The notes: generated by a model from the sequence alone, not told the origin. A stretch of 6,720 bases of DNA from Fidelibacterota bacterium (GCA_002701945.1 NZXJ01000074.1:1-6720); one strand, 5' to 3'; positions 1 to 5,866 are shown, counted from the first letter of the stretch. Program-made: numbers and translations.

Positions 1-1
1 T

Positions 2-397
2 ATTTGGATAATTTCATTTATTATGGAATCTGTTGCTGATGTACAAAAACTTACTTATCTGCGAGCCATGAAAAAATCAGGTGCACGCAATATGGTATGT
101 AATATTGGTTTGTGGAAATACAGTCGCCATCCGAATTATTTTTCTGAATGGATGGTTTGGAATGCTTTGGTAATTGCATCAATACCTTCTTGGTTAAATC
201 TATACCCGAATATATCTGTACTTATTTTTACACTAGTCGGAGTAGGTTTACTTCTGACATCAAGGATAATGTATATTACTTTAGTTACTTATACAGGGGC
301 AATACCCTCTGAGTATTATTCAGTTCAGAAACGGCCAGCATATAAAGACTATCAGCAAACGACAAACATGTTTTTTCCAGGGCCAACAAAAAATTAA
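2..397 (+). CDS. DUF1295 / steroid 5-alpha-reductase-like membrane protein, 3' part (5' end outside window)
   Basis: The reading frame is open from the first bases of the window (IWIISFIMESVADVQK...), so the gene starts upstream; the ATG at 23 is internal. The visible 131 residues match the C-terminal half of DUF1295 proteins, relatives of steroid 5-alpha reductases and isoprenylcysteine methyltransferases. Marks are the E-(S/A)-x-A-D-x-Q helix, then GLWKYSRHPNYFSEW (nucleotides about 110-151), two hydrophobic segments, and the ending R-P-A-Y-K-D-Y-Q-Q-T-T-N-M-F-F-P-G-P that closes this family. In related enzymes the RHPNY region helps bind the cofactor. The substrate is unknown for most members; action on a lipid or sterol-like molecule in the inner membrane is inference. 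The stop codon lies in the left arm of the terminator that follows, so this gene ends its transcription unit. Confidence 0.88.
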   Translation: MWIISFIMESVADVQKLTYLRAMKKSGARNMVCNIGLWKYSRHPNYFSEWMVWNALVIASIPSWLNLYPNISVLIFTLVGVGLLLTSRIMYITLVTYTGAIPSEYYSVQKRPAYKDYQQTTNMFFPGPTKN

Positions 398-421
398 ACC
401 CCACATTTGTGGGGTTTTTTT
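396..421 (+). terminator. Rho-independent terminator after the DUF1295 gene
   Basis: A perfect 9-bp stem, AAACCCCAC (396-404) with GTGGGGTTT (409-417), closes a 4-base ATTT loop. The run of seven T residues (415-421) overlaps the distal arm. The GC-rich core stands out in very AT-rich surroundings. It begins inside the stop codon of the upstream gene and separates it from greA. Confidence 0.93.
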
Positions 422-425
422 GTTG

Positions 426-442
426 CTTAACAATTAGTTAAG
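426..442. repeat. Perfect 6-bp dyad upstream of greA
   Basis: CTTAAC (426-431) and GTTAAG (437-442) are exact reverse complements around a 5-base AATTA centre. The dyad overlaps the candidate -35 element at 438-443. It could be an operator half-site pair, or a chance feature of AT-rich DNA. Confidence 0.45.
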
Positions 443-467
443 AAATAAAATAAATTTAATTTATAAT
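438..467 (+). promoter_or_regulatory. Candidate greA promoter
   Basis: A perfect TATAAT (462-467) is preceded, after 18 bases, by TTAAGA (438-443), a 4/6 match to the -35 consensus. Transcription would start near 474, giving a leader of about 29 bases that contains the AGGA ribosome site. A second option is TTGCTT (423-428), 17 bases, TAAAAT (446-451). The DNA is so AT-rich that TATAAT-like strings arise by chance; the strong terminator just upstream is the better reason to expect a promoter here. Confidence 0.42.
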
Positions 468-485
468 TCAAATTTAATTGAATTA
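464..485. repeat. Perfect 8-bp dyad at the greA start region
   Basis: TAATTCAA (464-471) and TTGAATTA (478-485) are exact reverse complements around a 6-base ATTTAA centre. The dyad overlaps the candidate -10 box and the expected transcription start, and ends six bases before the AGGA ribosome site. It could be an operator. As RNA, the full hairpin would form only if transcription started upstream of 464. Confidence 0.5.
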
Positions 486-502
486 ACAAAAGGAATATAA
501 AT

Positions 503-982
503 ATGGCGACTTTGATATTGCGGGAAACATACCGTGCATTAGAAGAAGAAATGAAATCTATTGATAAAAAAAAGAGAGAGACTTCAGTAAAGATTAGAGA
601 AGCGGCTGATCATGGAGACCTGAAGGAGAATGCGGAATACCATGCTGCAAGGGAGGAACAGAGTTTAATAGTATACAAGAAACAATTGCTCCAGTCCCAT
701 GCACCATTTCAATTCGTAGATTTTGGAGAAATTGAAACAGATGAAGTAAGCTTTGGCAATAAGGTTGCAATTCTTGAAGAGGGAAAAGATGAGGCCGAAG
801 ATTATTATCTATTAGGTCCTATTGAATTTGAGTTGGATCTGTATCCCATGATTGTAACCTACCATTCACCTTTCGGCCAAGCCATGGTTGGTAAAAAGCT
901 GAATGAAAATTTTACTCTTGAAATTGGAGATAAAGAGATAAAGTTTACAATTACTGCAATTGATAAAATTTCTGCAGAATGA
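503..982 (+). CDS. greA: Transcription elongation factor GreA-type
   Basis: GreA binds in the secondary channel of backtracked RNA polymerase and stimulates cleavage of the RNA 3' end. The 159-residue length is normal. Residues 1-65 form the antiparallel coiled coil, whose tip reads HGDLKENAEYHAAREEQ (37-53); D39 and E42 correspond to the acidic pair (D41/E44 in E. coli) that coordinates the catalytic magnesium. The C-terminal globular domain (about 80-157) shows VSFGNKVAIL, YYLLGPIE and HSPFGQAMVGKKLNE, the usual FKBP-like Gre landmarks. The stretch between the domains (SHAPFQFVDFGEIETD, 65-80) is less typical: the second helix normally continues to an 'NA-x-V-I-D' segment. The start is supported by AGGA at 491-494, eight bases before ATG. 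It stands alone between a terminator and a gap of over 100 bases. GreB is less likely given the GreA-like tip wording. Confidence 0.94.
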   Translation: MATLILRETYRALEEEMKSIDKKKRETSVKIREAADHGDLKENAEYHAAREEQSLIVYKKQLLQSHAPFQFVDFGEIETDEVSFGNKVAILEEGKDEAEDYYLLGPIEFELDLYPMIVTYHSPFGQAMVGKKLNENFTLEIGDKEIKFTITAIDKISAE

Positions 983-1101
983 CTTTTTATTATATAGATA
1001 TTCGTTTATTTTTGATAATATATATTGAACACTCCAAAAAATTAATTTTTTTTAAATAATGAGTTAAATTTATTCAGGCTTTCTTTTTACGCAAGTGGTA
1101 C

Positions 1102-1863
1102 ATGGACTGTATCGATGAGATGGGTAATCTTTTTATGGGTTATTCAGGTTCATTTGATTGGAAATTGATACAGGCTAGCTACTCAAGTACTCTGACTTGT
1201 AATAGTCAAGGTGAAATAAAGACCGCTTCAACACTAGGAAAATTATCCAACCCAATTCGTTCTGGAGAAAATCTCCACTGGTCTCATAAAAAATTAAACA
1301 CAACTGGGCACTGGGTCTCCATTGATGATACGATTAGACAAAATATTTTCAGCAATAAGTCAGGTTCCATAGTGTGGACGTGTGAACAACCGCGGGCAGT
1401 AGCCAAAGTTGAGACTGATAACATCTCTCTTAGTAATGCAATTGGATATACGGAAATAATTGATATGACGATTCTACCTTGGAGCTTACCTATCTCAAAA
1501 TTATGGTGGGGAAGATTCTTATCTCAGAATACAATGTTGATCTGGATTATCTTGGAGGGGGGATATAATTCCAGTTTTGTTTACTACAATGGAAATAGAA
1601 TTACTGATGCTACTATTACAAATAATAAGATTATTCTTAATAATAGAGGAATTACGCTCAGGCTTTACGATTCTATTGTTTTGAGAGAGGGCTTGCTGGC
1701 TTCCACGCTCTTTTCTAAGGCCCCAGTTATCAGAAAAATTATCCCTACCAAATTTCAGAATAGCCATGAGTCAAAATGGCGAAGTCGTGGAGACTTGATA
1801 AAAAACGGAAAGATTATTGATAGTGCTTGGTCTATACATGAAGTTGTGTCATGGGACAGATGA
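1102..1863 (+). CDS. CrtC/AttH-like lipocalin-fold protein (hydroxyneurosporene synthase family); true N-terminus probably upstream
   Basis: The protein resembles the CrtC (carotenoid 1,2-hydratase) / AttH superfamily of beta-barrel proteins acting on or carrying hydrophobic molecules. Visible landmarks are LHWSHKKL (58-65), the central block GYTEIIDMTILPWSLPISKLWWGRFL (115-140, recalling the family pattern GY-x-E-x-L-x(4)-PW-x-LPI-x-x-L-x-WGRF), LIWI (146-149), and the ending SKWRSRG...AWSIHEVVSWDR (224-253). No signal peptide is seen. No Shine-Dalgarno precedes the ATG at 1102. The frame stays open back to 1063, and the added residues include RKWY directly before MDCID; homologues usually begin around such a K-W-Y-x-D-C stretch, so the ATG call probably clips the N-terminus. 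The 3' end overlaps the next gene, which suggests translational coupling. Carotenoid hydration is not supported specifically: no other carotenoid gene is present. Confidence 0.72.
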   Translation: MDCIDEMGNLFMGYSGSFDWKLIQASYSSTLTCNSQGEIKTASTLGKLSNPIRSGENLHWSHKKLNTTGHWVSIDDTIRQNIFSNKSGSIVWTCEQPRAVAKVETDNISLSNAIGYTEIIDMTILPWSLPISKLWWGRFLSQNTMLIWIILEGGYNSSFVYYNGNRITDATITNNKIILNNRGITLRLYDSIVLREGLLASTLFSKAPVIRKIIPTKFQNSHESKWRSRGDLIKNGKIIDSAWSIHEVVSWDR

Positions 1864-3713
1864 CAGAGAACTTGTTGGGTAAAATTCTTTTTGGAGTACT
1901 TTTTACATTTGTGTTACCCTTCGCTGCAATTTTATGGGCTATTGCTAGTGATAGATTGATCCTTCTGCCAGCCGTACAATCTGATTATGTTGGAATATTT
2001 TTGATTATTTTAGGCTTCCTTATTATGTTGGTAGGATCTATAACGCTATCGTTTTACGGAAAAGGGTTACCTATGAGCCCTTTCCCGCCCGCAAAATTTG
2101 TCTATCAAGGTATATATAAACTCATCCCTCACCCGATTTATGTAGGAGCATCTTTTTTCTCCCTGGGGCTTTCACTCTATTTTGGTTCAGCTAGTGGAAT
2201 CTGGCTTGTTTCGCCTATACTAATTATGGGCCTTGTTGCATATGTTATAGGATTTGAAAAACACGGACTAATAAAGCGATTTCCTAATAATACATTTTGT
2301 TCTCTCATTAGTCTTCCAAATCAATCAAATGATGCTCCAACTTTATGGAATAAAATATCAGTTTATGTGTTAGTATTAATTCCATGGTTTTTACTATATC
2401 AAATCCTTGATTACCTTGGTTCACCTAATGAATATATTCCCATCAATATATCTTTTACTTTACAGTTATCTCTTTCTTCTATTACGGAAAACTTTTTCCT
2501 CTTATCAATTCCAATTACAATTTTGTCTCCATTGGTTGCACGGACAAAAGCTGATTTAAAAGAATTTGCTGTTAGCGGATTGTTTGGTACTGCATTCGGC
2601 TACTATTTGATGATTATGAATGATTCATCATATTTGACCTTTCCCTCATTTCATATCATATGGACTGCAATTTCTCTATTAACTATTGCAAGTTTATTTC
2701 CCAAAGCAAAATTGATTTGGTTACTAATTGGTATATTAGTTGCCTTGAGTTGTATTATAGCAGGACAAGAAACAATGCCTGATGTGTTTGCAGGTCTTAT
2801 AGTGACGTTATTCGTTAAAAAGAGACAATTTATATGGAAGAAAATTCAACGAAATACAGAGCAATTTGCAAACTCATGGAAGGAGTGGGATTTTGGATCA
2901 ATTCGTATTTTGAATCACGGTTTCTACGGAGCCCTTGTTCCATTCTTTGCTGTTGTTTTAGTTGGCACAATGATCGGTGAAGAACATATGTTTGCTATTT
3001 CCATCGTCTCAATTAGCACAATGGTTTGTTCAGCCTTATGGGCACAATTTATTGAAGGATCCGAAAAACTGCTCCGACCATTTGGTTTTTATGGAGGTGT
3101 ACTCGGCACCTTTTTAGGGTGTCTCGTAGCAAGTATATTCTTCAATGTAAACTTTCTATTGATTGCAGCTGCTACATGCGTTGTTGCACCTCTAGCACAA
3201 GCGGTGGGACGCCTCAGATGTCTTATTCAAGGTTGTTGCCATGGAGCACCTTGTAAGCCAACGCAAGGCATCAGGTATTTTCATGAGCGCTCCAGGGTTG
3301 TGAAACTGGCCGCATGGAAAGGAAAATTTGTCTATCCAGCACCTTTATATTCCATACTAGCAAACATGATTTATGGTGCATTTCTTGTTAAAATGTGGAT
3401 TAATGGTACACCGATATCAATGTTGATGGGATTAAGCTTTATTTTTAGTGGTTTAAGCCGATTTGTTGAAGAATCATACCGTGGAGAACCTCAAACACCC
3501 ATTTTATGGAAACTCAGATTATATCAGTGGATTTCAGTGATCTTCATTTTTATTGGAGCATTTTTTACAACTATTTCATCACCATTAAGTAAATCGGGTT
3601 TTGAATTAAGTCTAACTATAGTAGTATTTGCTCTCTTTTCAGGTCTTGTAGCACTTTTTTTTGGTGGTGTGGATTTTCCAAAATCTAATAAACGATTTTC
3701 TAGATTAGTTTAA
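1851..3713 (+). CDS. Polytopic membrane protein: ICMT-like methyltransferase + PAP2-like + Lgt-like three-domain fusion
   Basis: Three lipid-enzyme-like regions are joined in 620 residues. Residues about 40-140 resemble isoprenylcysteine/phospholipid methyltransferases: paired membrane helices, GKGLPMSPFPPAKFVYQGIY, HPIYVG (94-99) and a closing FEKHGLIKRFP. Residues about 200-325 resemble PAP2: ARTKADLKEF (230-239), FPSFH (264-268) and S300-C-x5-E307-x3-D311 followed by FAG, which follows the C3 spacing but with Glu in place of the nucleophilic His. Residues about 350-575 resemble Lgt: GFYGGVLG (412-419), GRLRCLIQGCCHG (453-465), YPAPLY (495-500) and RFVEESYR (537-544). Two hydrophobic segments end the protein. 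It should lie in the inner membrane. Translation may start at 1851 or at 1860, which gives a classic ATGA overlap with the upstream stop; neither start has a clear ribosome site, so coupling to the CrtC-like gene is likely. Substrates are unknown; lipid or prenyl chemistry is inference. Confidence 0.75.
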   Translation: MGQMTENLLGKILFGVLFTFVLPFAAILWAIASDRLILLPAVQSDYVGIFLIILGFLIMLVGSITLSFYGKGLPMSPFPPAKFVYQGIYKLIPHPIYVGASFFSLGLSLYFGSASGIWLVSPILIMGLVAYVIGFEKHGLIKRFPNNTFCSLISLPNQSNDAPTLWNKISVYVLVLIPWFLLYQILDYLGSPNEYIPINISFTLQLSLSSITENFFLLSIPITILSPLVARTKADLKEFAVSGLFGTAFGYYLMIMNDSSYLTFPSFHIIWTAISLLTIASLFPKAKLIWLLIGILVALSCIIAGQETMPDVFAGLIVTLFVKKRQFIWKKIQRNTEQFANSWKEWDFGSIRILNHGFYGALVPFFAVVLVGTMIGEEHMFAISIVSISTMVCSALWAQFIEGSEKLLRPFGFYGGVLGTFLGCLVASIFFNVNFLLIAAATCVVAPLAQAVGRLRCLIQGCCHGAPCKPTQGIRYFHERSRVVKLAAWKGKFVYPAPLYSILANMIYGAFLVKMWINGTPISMLMGLSFIFSGLSRFVEESYRGEPQTPILWKLRLYQWISVIFIFIGAFFTTISSPLSKSGFELSLTIVVFALFSGLVALFFGGVDFPKSNKRFSRLV

Positions 3714-3761
3714 GTTTGATACTAATAACTATATTTTGCAGTATTCTTTTTGATAGCCTTT

Positions 3762-3767
3762 AAGGAG
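3762..3767 (+). promoter_or_regulatory. Strong ribosome binding site of the mazG-like gene
   Basis: AAGGAG lies eight bases before the ATG at 3776. It is one of the two best Shine-Dalgarno matches in the window and fixes the start of the short downstream gene. No convincing terminator or promoter is visible in the 62 bases between the fusion gene and this gene, so read-through from upstream is possible. Confidence 0.8.
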
Positions 3768-3775
3768 AACTAATA

Positions 3776-4087
3776 ATGAAAGACATTCAAAAAAAAGTAA
3801 AATTATTTTGTGAAAAAAATGAATTGAATTCTCCAATTGAACATAGAGTTTTAGATACGATGTCTGAACTAGGTGAAGTTGCTAAAGAAATCCTAAAAAT
3901 GAGTAATTATGGCAAGCATCCTGTTAAATATAATAATAAGCTTAAGATGGAATTAGGGGATGTTTTATACTCAATTATTACTATAGCAAATGTATTTGAA
4001 ATAGATTTGGATGAAGCTCTTAATAAAGTATTAGAAAAATATGAAAAAAGAATGGTAAAAGGATCTCCATCCTCTAATAATGATTAA
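3776..4087 (+). CDS. MazG-like nucleotide pyrophosphohydrolase
   Basis: This is a 103-residue single-domain member of the all-alpha NTP pyrophosphatase (MazG/dUTPase-like) superfamily, which hydrolyses (d)NTPs to NMP and pyrophosphate, often as house-cleaning of damaged nucleotides. The metal-binding pattern EXXE-x(12-28)-EXXD is present as E31-L-G-E34 and E59-L-G-D62 with 24 residues between, set in helices TMSELGEVAKEILKM and KLKMELGDVLYSIITIA. A third helix (77-93) completes the bundle. It is much shorter than E. coli MazG, which carries two such domains, and matches the stand-alone type. The last residues (KGSPSSNND) look like a disordered tail. Its stop codon directly abuts that of the convergent DUF805 gene. 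The actual nucleotide substrate cannot be read from the sequence. Confidence 0.85.
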   Translation: MKDIQKKVKLFCEKNELNSPIEHRVLDTMSELGEVAKEILKMSNYGKHPVKYNNKLKMELGDVLYSIITIANVFEIDLDEALNKVLEKYEKRMVKGSPSSNND

Positions 4088-4501
4088 TTAATAAGGCGGA
4101 TTGCCATATTGATTTTTTTTAGTATTTCCCTTTTTGATTAATAACAACATAATAAATGGGGCAAATGGAGTTATAAGTAGCATGCTCCATTTTCCAGTCA
4201 TATTAATATCATGTAGTCTTCTACTTGCAGCTGCAATGCTAGGTATAATTGTTAATGGTCTATAAAAAAGGATTAAAGGGCCTACTCCTCCATAGATATT
4301 TGCAAGAGGAATATATTCAGAAAATGGTAAATCATTTAAATCTATAATATTATACCCGATGGCTCTATCTATTATAATTATGAATGCATAAAGAATAATC
4401 CAGTATAAAATAAAATACCAAAACTCAGGCCTGCTAGCTCTTCCTTTAAAAACTGCATAATTTTTTATGCATTTGATAAAATAATTGAATTTTAAATCCA
4501 T
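4088..4501 (-). CDS. DUF805 family membrane protein
   Basis: This 137-residue protein has the standard DUF805 layout: an amphipathic start and YAVFKGRASRPEFWYF (15-30; the family's F-x-GRASR-x-E-(F/Y)-W), two hydrophobic stretches (about 27-45 and 70-90), the signature RRLHDINMTGKWSML (94-108; usually RRLHD-x-x-x-SGWW), a last hydrophobic segment (106-122) and the end NQYGNPPY (130-137; usually N-x-YG-x-x-P). The molecular role of the family is unknown. The chosen ATG at 4501 shares one base with the stop codon of the upstream CoA-binding gene (TAATG) and has no Shine-Dalgarno, so translation is probably by termination-reinitiation. A start ten codons upstream, at 4531, is possible but adds residues (MHASKTSTTI) that do not look like the family. 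It is the last gene of the proline dehydrogenase operon. Confidence 0.88.
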   Translation of the reverse strand: MDLKFNYFIKCIKNYAVFKGRASRPEFWYFILYWIILYAFIIIIDRAIGYNIIDLNDLPFSEYIPLANIYGGVGPLILFYRPLTIIPSIAAASRRLHDINMTGKWSMLLITPFAPFIMLLLIKKGNTKKNQYGNPPY

Positions 4502-4896
4502 TATAGTTGTCGATGTCTTCGAAGCATGCAATCATCCATAACAACAATTAACCCTGAATTATTTGCTAATTCTGCTGCTTCATTATTAATGACTCCATCT
4601 TGAAGCCATAATGCTTTTGCTTTGATACTAATTGCACTCTTCGCAATTGGTACAACATATTCTGAACGACGAAATACATCTACCACATCTACAGGTTCCT
4701 CGATATCTTGTAAAGAAGGATAACATTTTATTCCAGCAATTTCATTATGACCGGGATTAACAGGAATAATTTTATATCCTTGTTCTTTCATATACATAGA
4801 GACGTAATGACTAGGTCGTTCTGGTTTAGGACTCATCCCAACCACTGCTATAGTTTGCATTGAGAAAATTTCTTTGATATTATCAACTGAATTCAT
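4501..4896 (-). CDS. CoA-binding domain protein (YccU type)
   Basis: This is a small Rossmann-fold protein of the CoA_binding_2 family, related to the CoA-binding domain of succinyl-CoA synthetase alpha. Its 131 residues show the whole family pattern: IAVVGMSPKPERPSHYV (16-32), the YKIIPVNPGHNEIAGIKCYPSL strand and loop (41-62), VDVVDVFRRSE (69-79), AKALWLQDGVINNEAAELA (93-111) and GLIVVMDDCM...HRQL (115-131). The family normally has an Arg in the VVMDRC motif; here it reads VVMDDC (Asp122). The cellular role is not well defined; binding of CoA or acyl-CoA is expected from homology. It overlaps the proline dehydrogenase gene by four bases (ATGA) and the DUF805 gene by one base, so the three are surely cotranscribed. 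Confidence 0.92.
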   Translation of the reverse strand: MNSVDNIKEIFSMQTIAVVGMSPKPERPSHYVSMYMKEQGYKIIPVNPGHNEIAGIKCYPSLQDIEEPVDVVDVFRRSEYVVPIAKSAISIKAKALWLQDGVINNEAAELANNSGLIVVMDDCMLRRHRQL

Positions 4897-5792
4897 CGTT
4901 TAAACAAGTTAGTGAGAACGTATGATATAATCTTAGGATTTTCCTTTAATCGGCGCAATGAATAATCAAACCAATCTGGTCCAAAAGGAATATACTGCCT
5001 TACAGAATAGCCTTTACTAAGTAACCGTTTTAGTCTATTGCCCATAGGTACTCCGTATAACACCTGAAATTCAAATCGATGATTTGGGATATTATTCTGT
5101 TCGATCCAAGTTTCAATTCGATCAATAAGCGGAATATCATGCGTAGCAATTGCAGCAAACCCTTCACCTGAAAGGATTTGTTTAGTAATGAGAAAGAAAT
5201 TATCCTGTATTTGTTTTCTATCTTTTAAAGCAATGTTTGAAGGTTCATTATAAATACCTTTACAAATTCTTGTATTAAAATCTAGAGCATTTAATGCTTT
5301 GGCATCTTTAAGTGAACGCTTAAGGTATGCCTGTAATACGATCCCTAATTTTTTATAAATGGAAATATTTTTTTGATATAGATCAATAGTCTTTTGAGTA
5401 TAAGGAGAATTCTCCATATCTATTCTTAAAAAATTGTTATATGATTCTGCACGATGTAAAATTTGTTGAAAGTTTGTTTCAACAAGGTCTTTATCAAGTT
5501 CAAGACCAATATGTGTTAACTTAATTGAAATATTACAATTTAATTTCTCTTCTGAGATTATATCGTAAAGATTACAATAGTCTTTTGTGATTTTTTCTGC
5601 GATAGTGGAAGATTGAACATGCTCTCCTAAAATATCAAGAGTACATGAAAAGCCAAGGTTATTTAAATTTTTTACTACTTGAATTGTTTTTTCAATTGTT
5701 TCACCAGCAACGTAGGTTTTTGCAAAAGGATGTATCATCCATTTTGGTAGAATGCTAATTAGGGTTAGGATACTTTTATTTATCCAAGACAT
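4893..5792 (-). CDS. Proline dehydrogenase (monofunctional, FAD-dependent)
   Basis: It oxidises L-proline to delta-1-pyrroline-5-carboxylate, reducing FAD and then membrane quinone. At 299 residues it matches the short monofunctional enzymes of Bacillus and Thermus rather than the bifunctional PutA. The beta/alpha-barrel landmarks occur in order: TLDILGEHV (51-59), ISIKLTHIGL (89-98, with the flavin-site Lys91), RIDMENSPYT (123-132), VLQAYLKRSLKD (152-163), TRICKGIYNEP (174-184), AIATHD (214-219), FEFQVLYGV (240-248), and QYIPFGPDWFDYSLRRLKEN (266-285), whose paired Arg280-Arg281 hold the proline carboxylate. All key residues appear intact. The N-terminal helix is hydrophobic and may aid membrane contact. 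No P5C dehydrogenase lies in the window, so the second step is encoded elsewhere. It leads the operon with the CoA-binding and DUF805 genes, divergent from nuoA. No clear ribosome site precedes ATG 5792. Confidence 0.95.
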   Translation of the reverse strand: MSWINKSILTLISILPKWMIHPFAKTYVAGETIEKTIQVVKNLNNLGFSCTLDILGEHVQSSTIAEKITKDYCNLYDIISEEKLNCNISIKLTHIGLELDKDLVETNFQQILHRAESYNNFLRIDMENSPYTQKTIDLYQKNISIYKKLGIVLQAYLKRSLKDAKALNALDFNTRICKGIYNEPSNIALKDRKQIQDNFFLITKQILSGEGFAAIATHDIPLIDRIETWIEQNNIPNHRFEFQVLYGVPMGNRLKRLLSKGYSVRQYIPFGPDWFDYSLRRLKENPKIISYVLTNLFKR

Positions 5793-5800
5793 CGTCTAGT

Positions 5801-5830
5801 AATTTAGGATAATGAGATTAATGTTGCCAA
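5801..5830 (-). promoter_or_regulatory. Candidate proline dehydrogenase promoter
   Basis: Read on the minus strand, TTGGCA (5830-5825) is followed after 18 bases by TAAATT (5806-5801). Transcription would start about at 5794, only one or two bases before the ATG, which would make the mRNA nearly leaderless. That agrees with the absence of a Shine-Dalgarno. It is a consensus match by eye only. Confidence 0.35.
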
Positions 5831-5866
5831 TTTCTTTGCTTATATAAAATAATAGTGAAGTTTGGC

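Noticed and set aside
1036..1053. A6-TTAA-T8 palindrome as a greA terminator
   Set aside because: The stem would consist only of A-T pairs and lacks a loop of usable size, so it would not be stable; such strings are expected in AT-rich spacers. The rest of 983-1101 shows nothing I can support.
1519..1767. Open frame of 82 codons on the minus strand
   Set aside because: It lies wholly inside the CrtC-like gene, whose protein shows clear family motifs over the same bases; the minus-strand product resembles nothing and has no ribosome site.
4502..4531. Longer start for the DUF805 gene
   Set aside because: It would overlap the CoA-binding gene by 31 bases and add ten residues outside the family pattern; the ATG at 4501 gives a TAATG junction and the normal DUF805 beginning.
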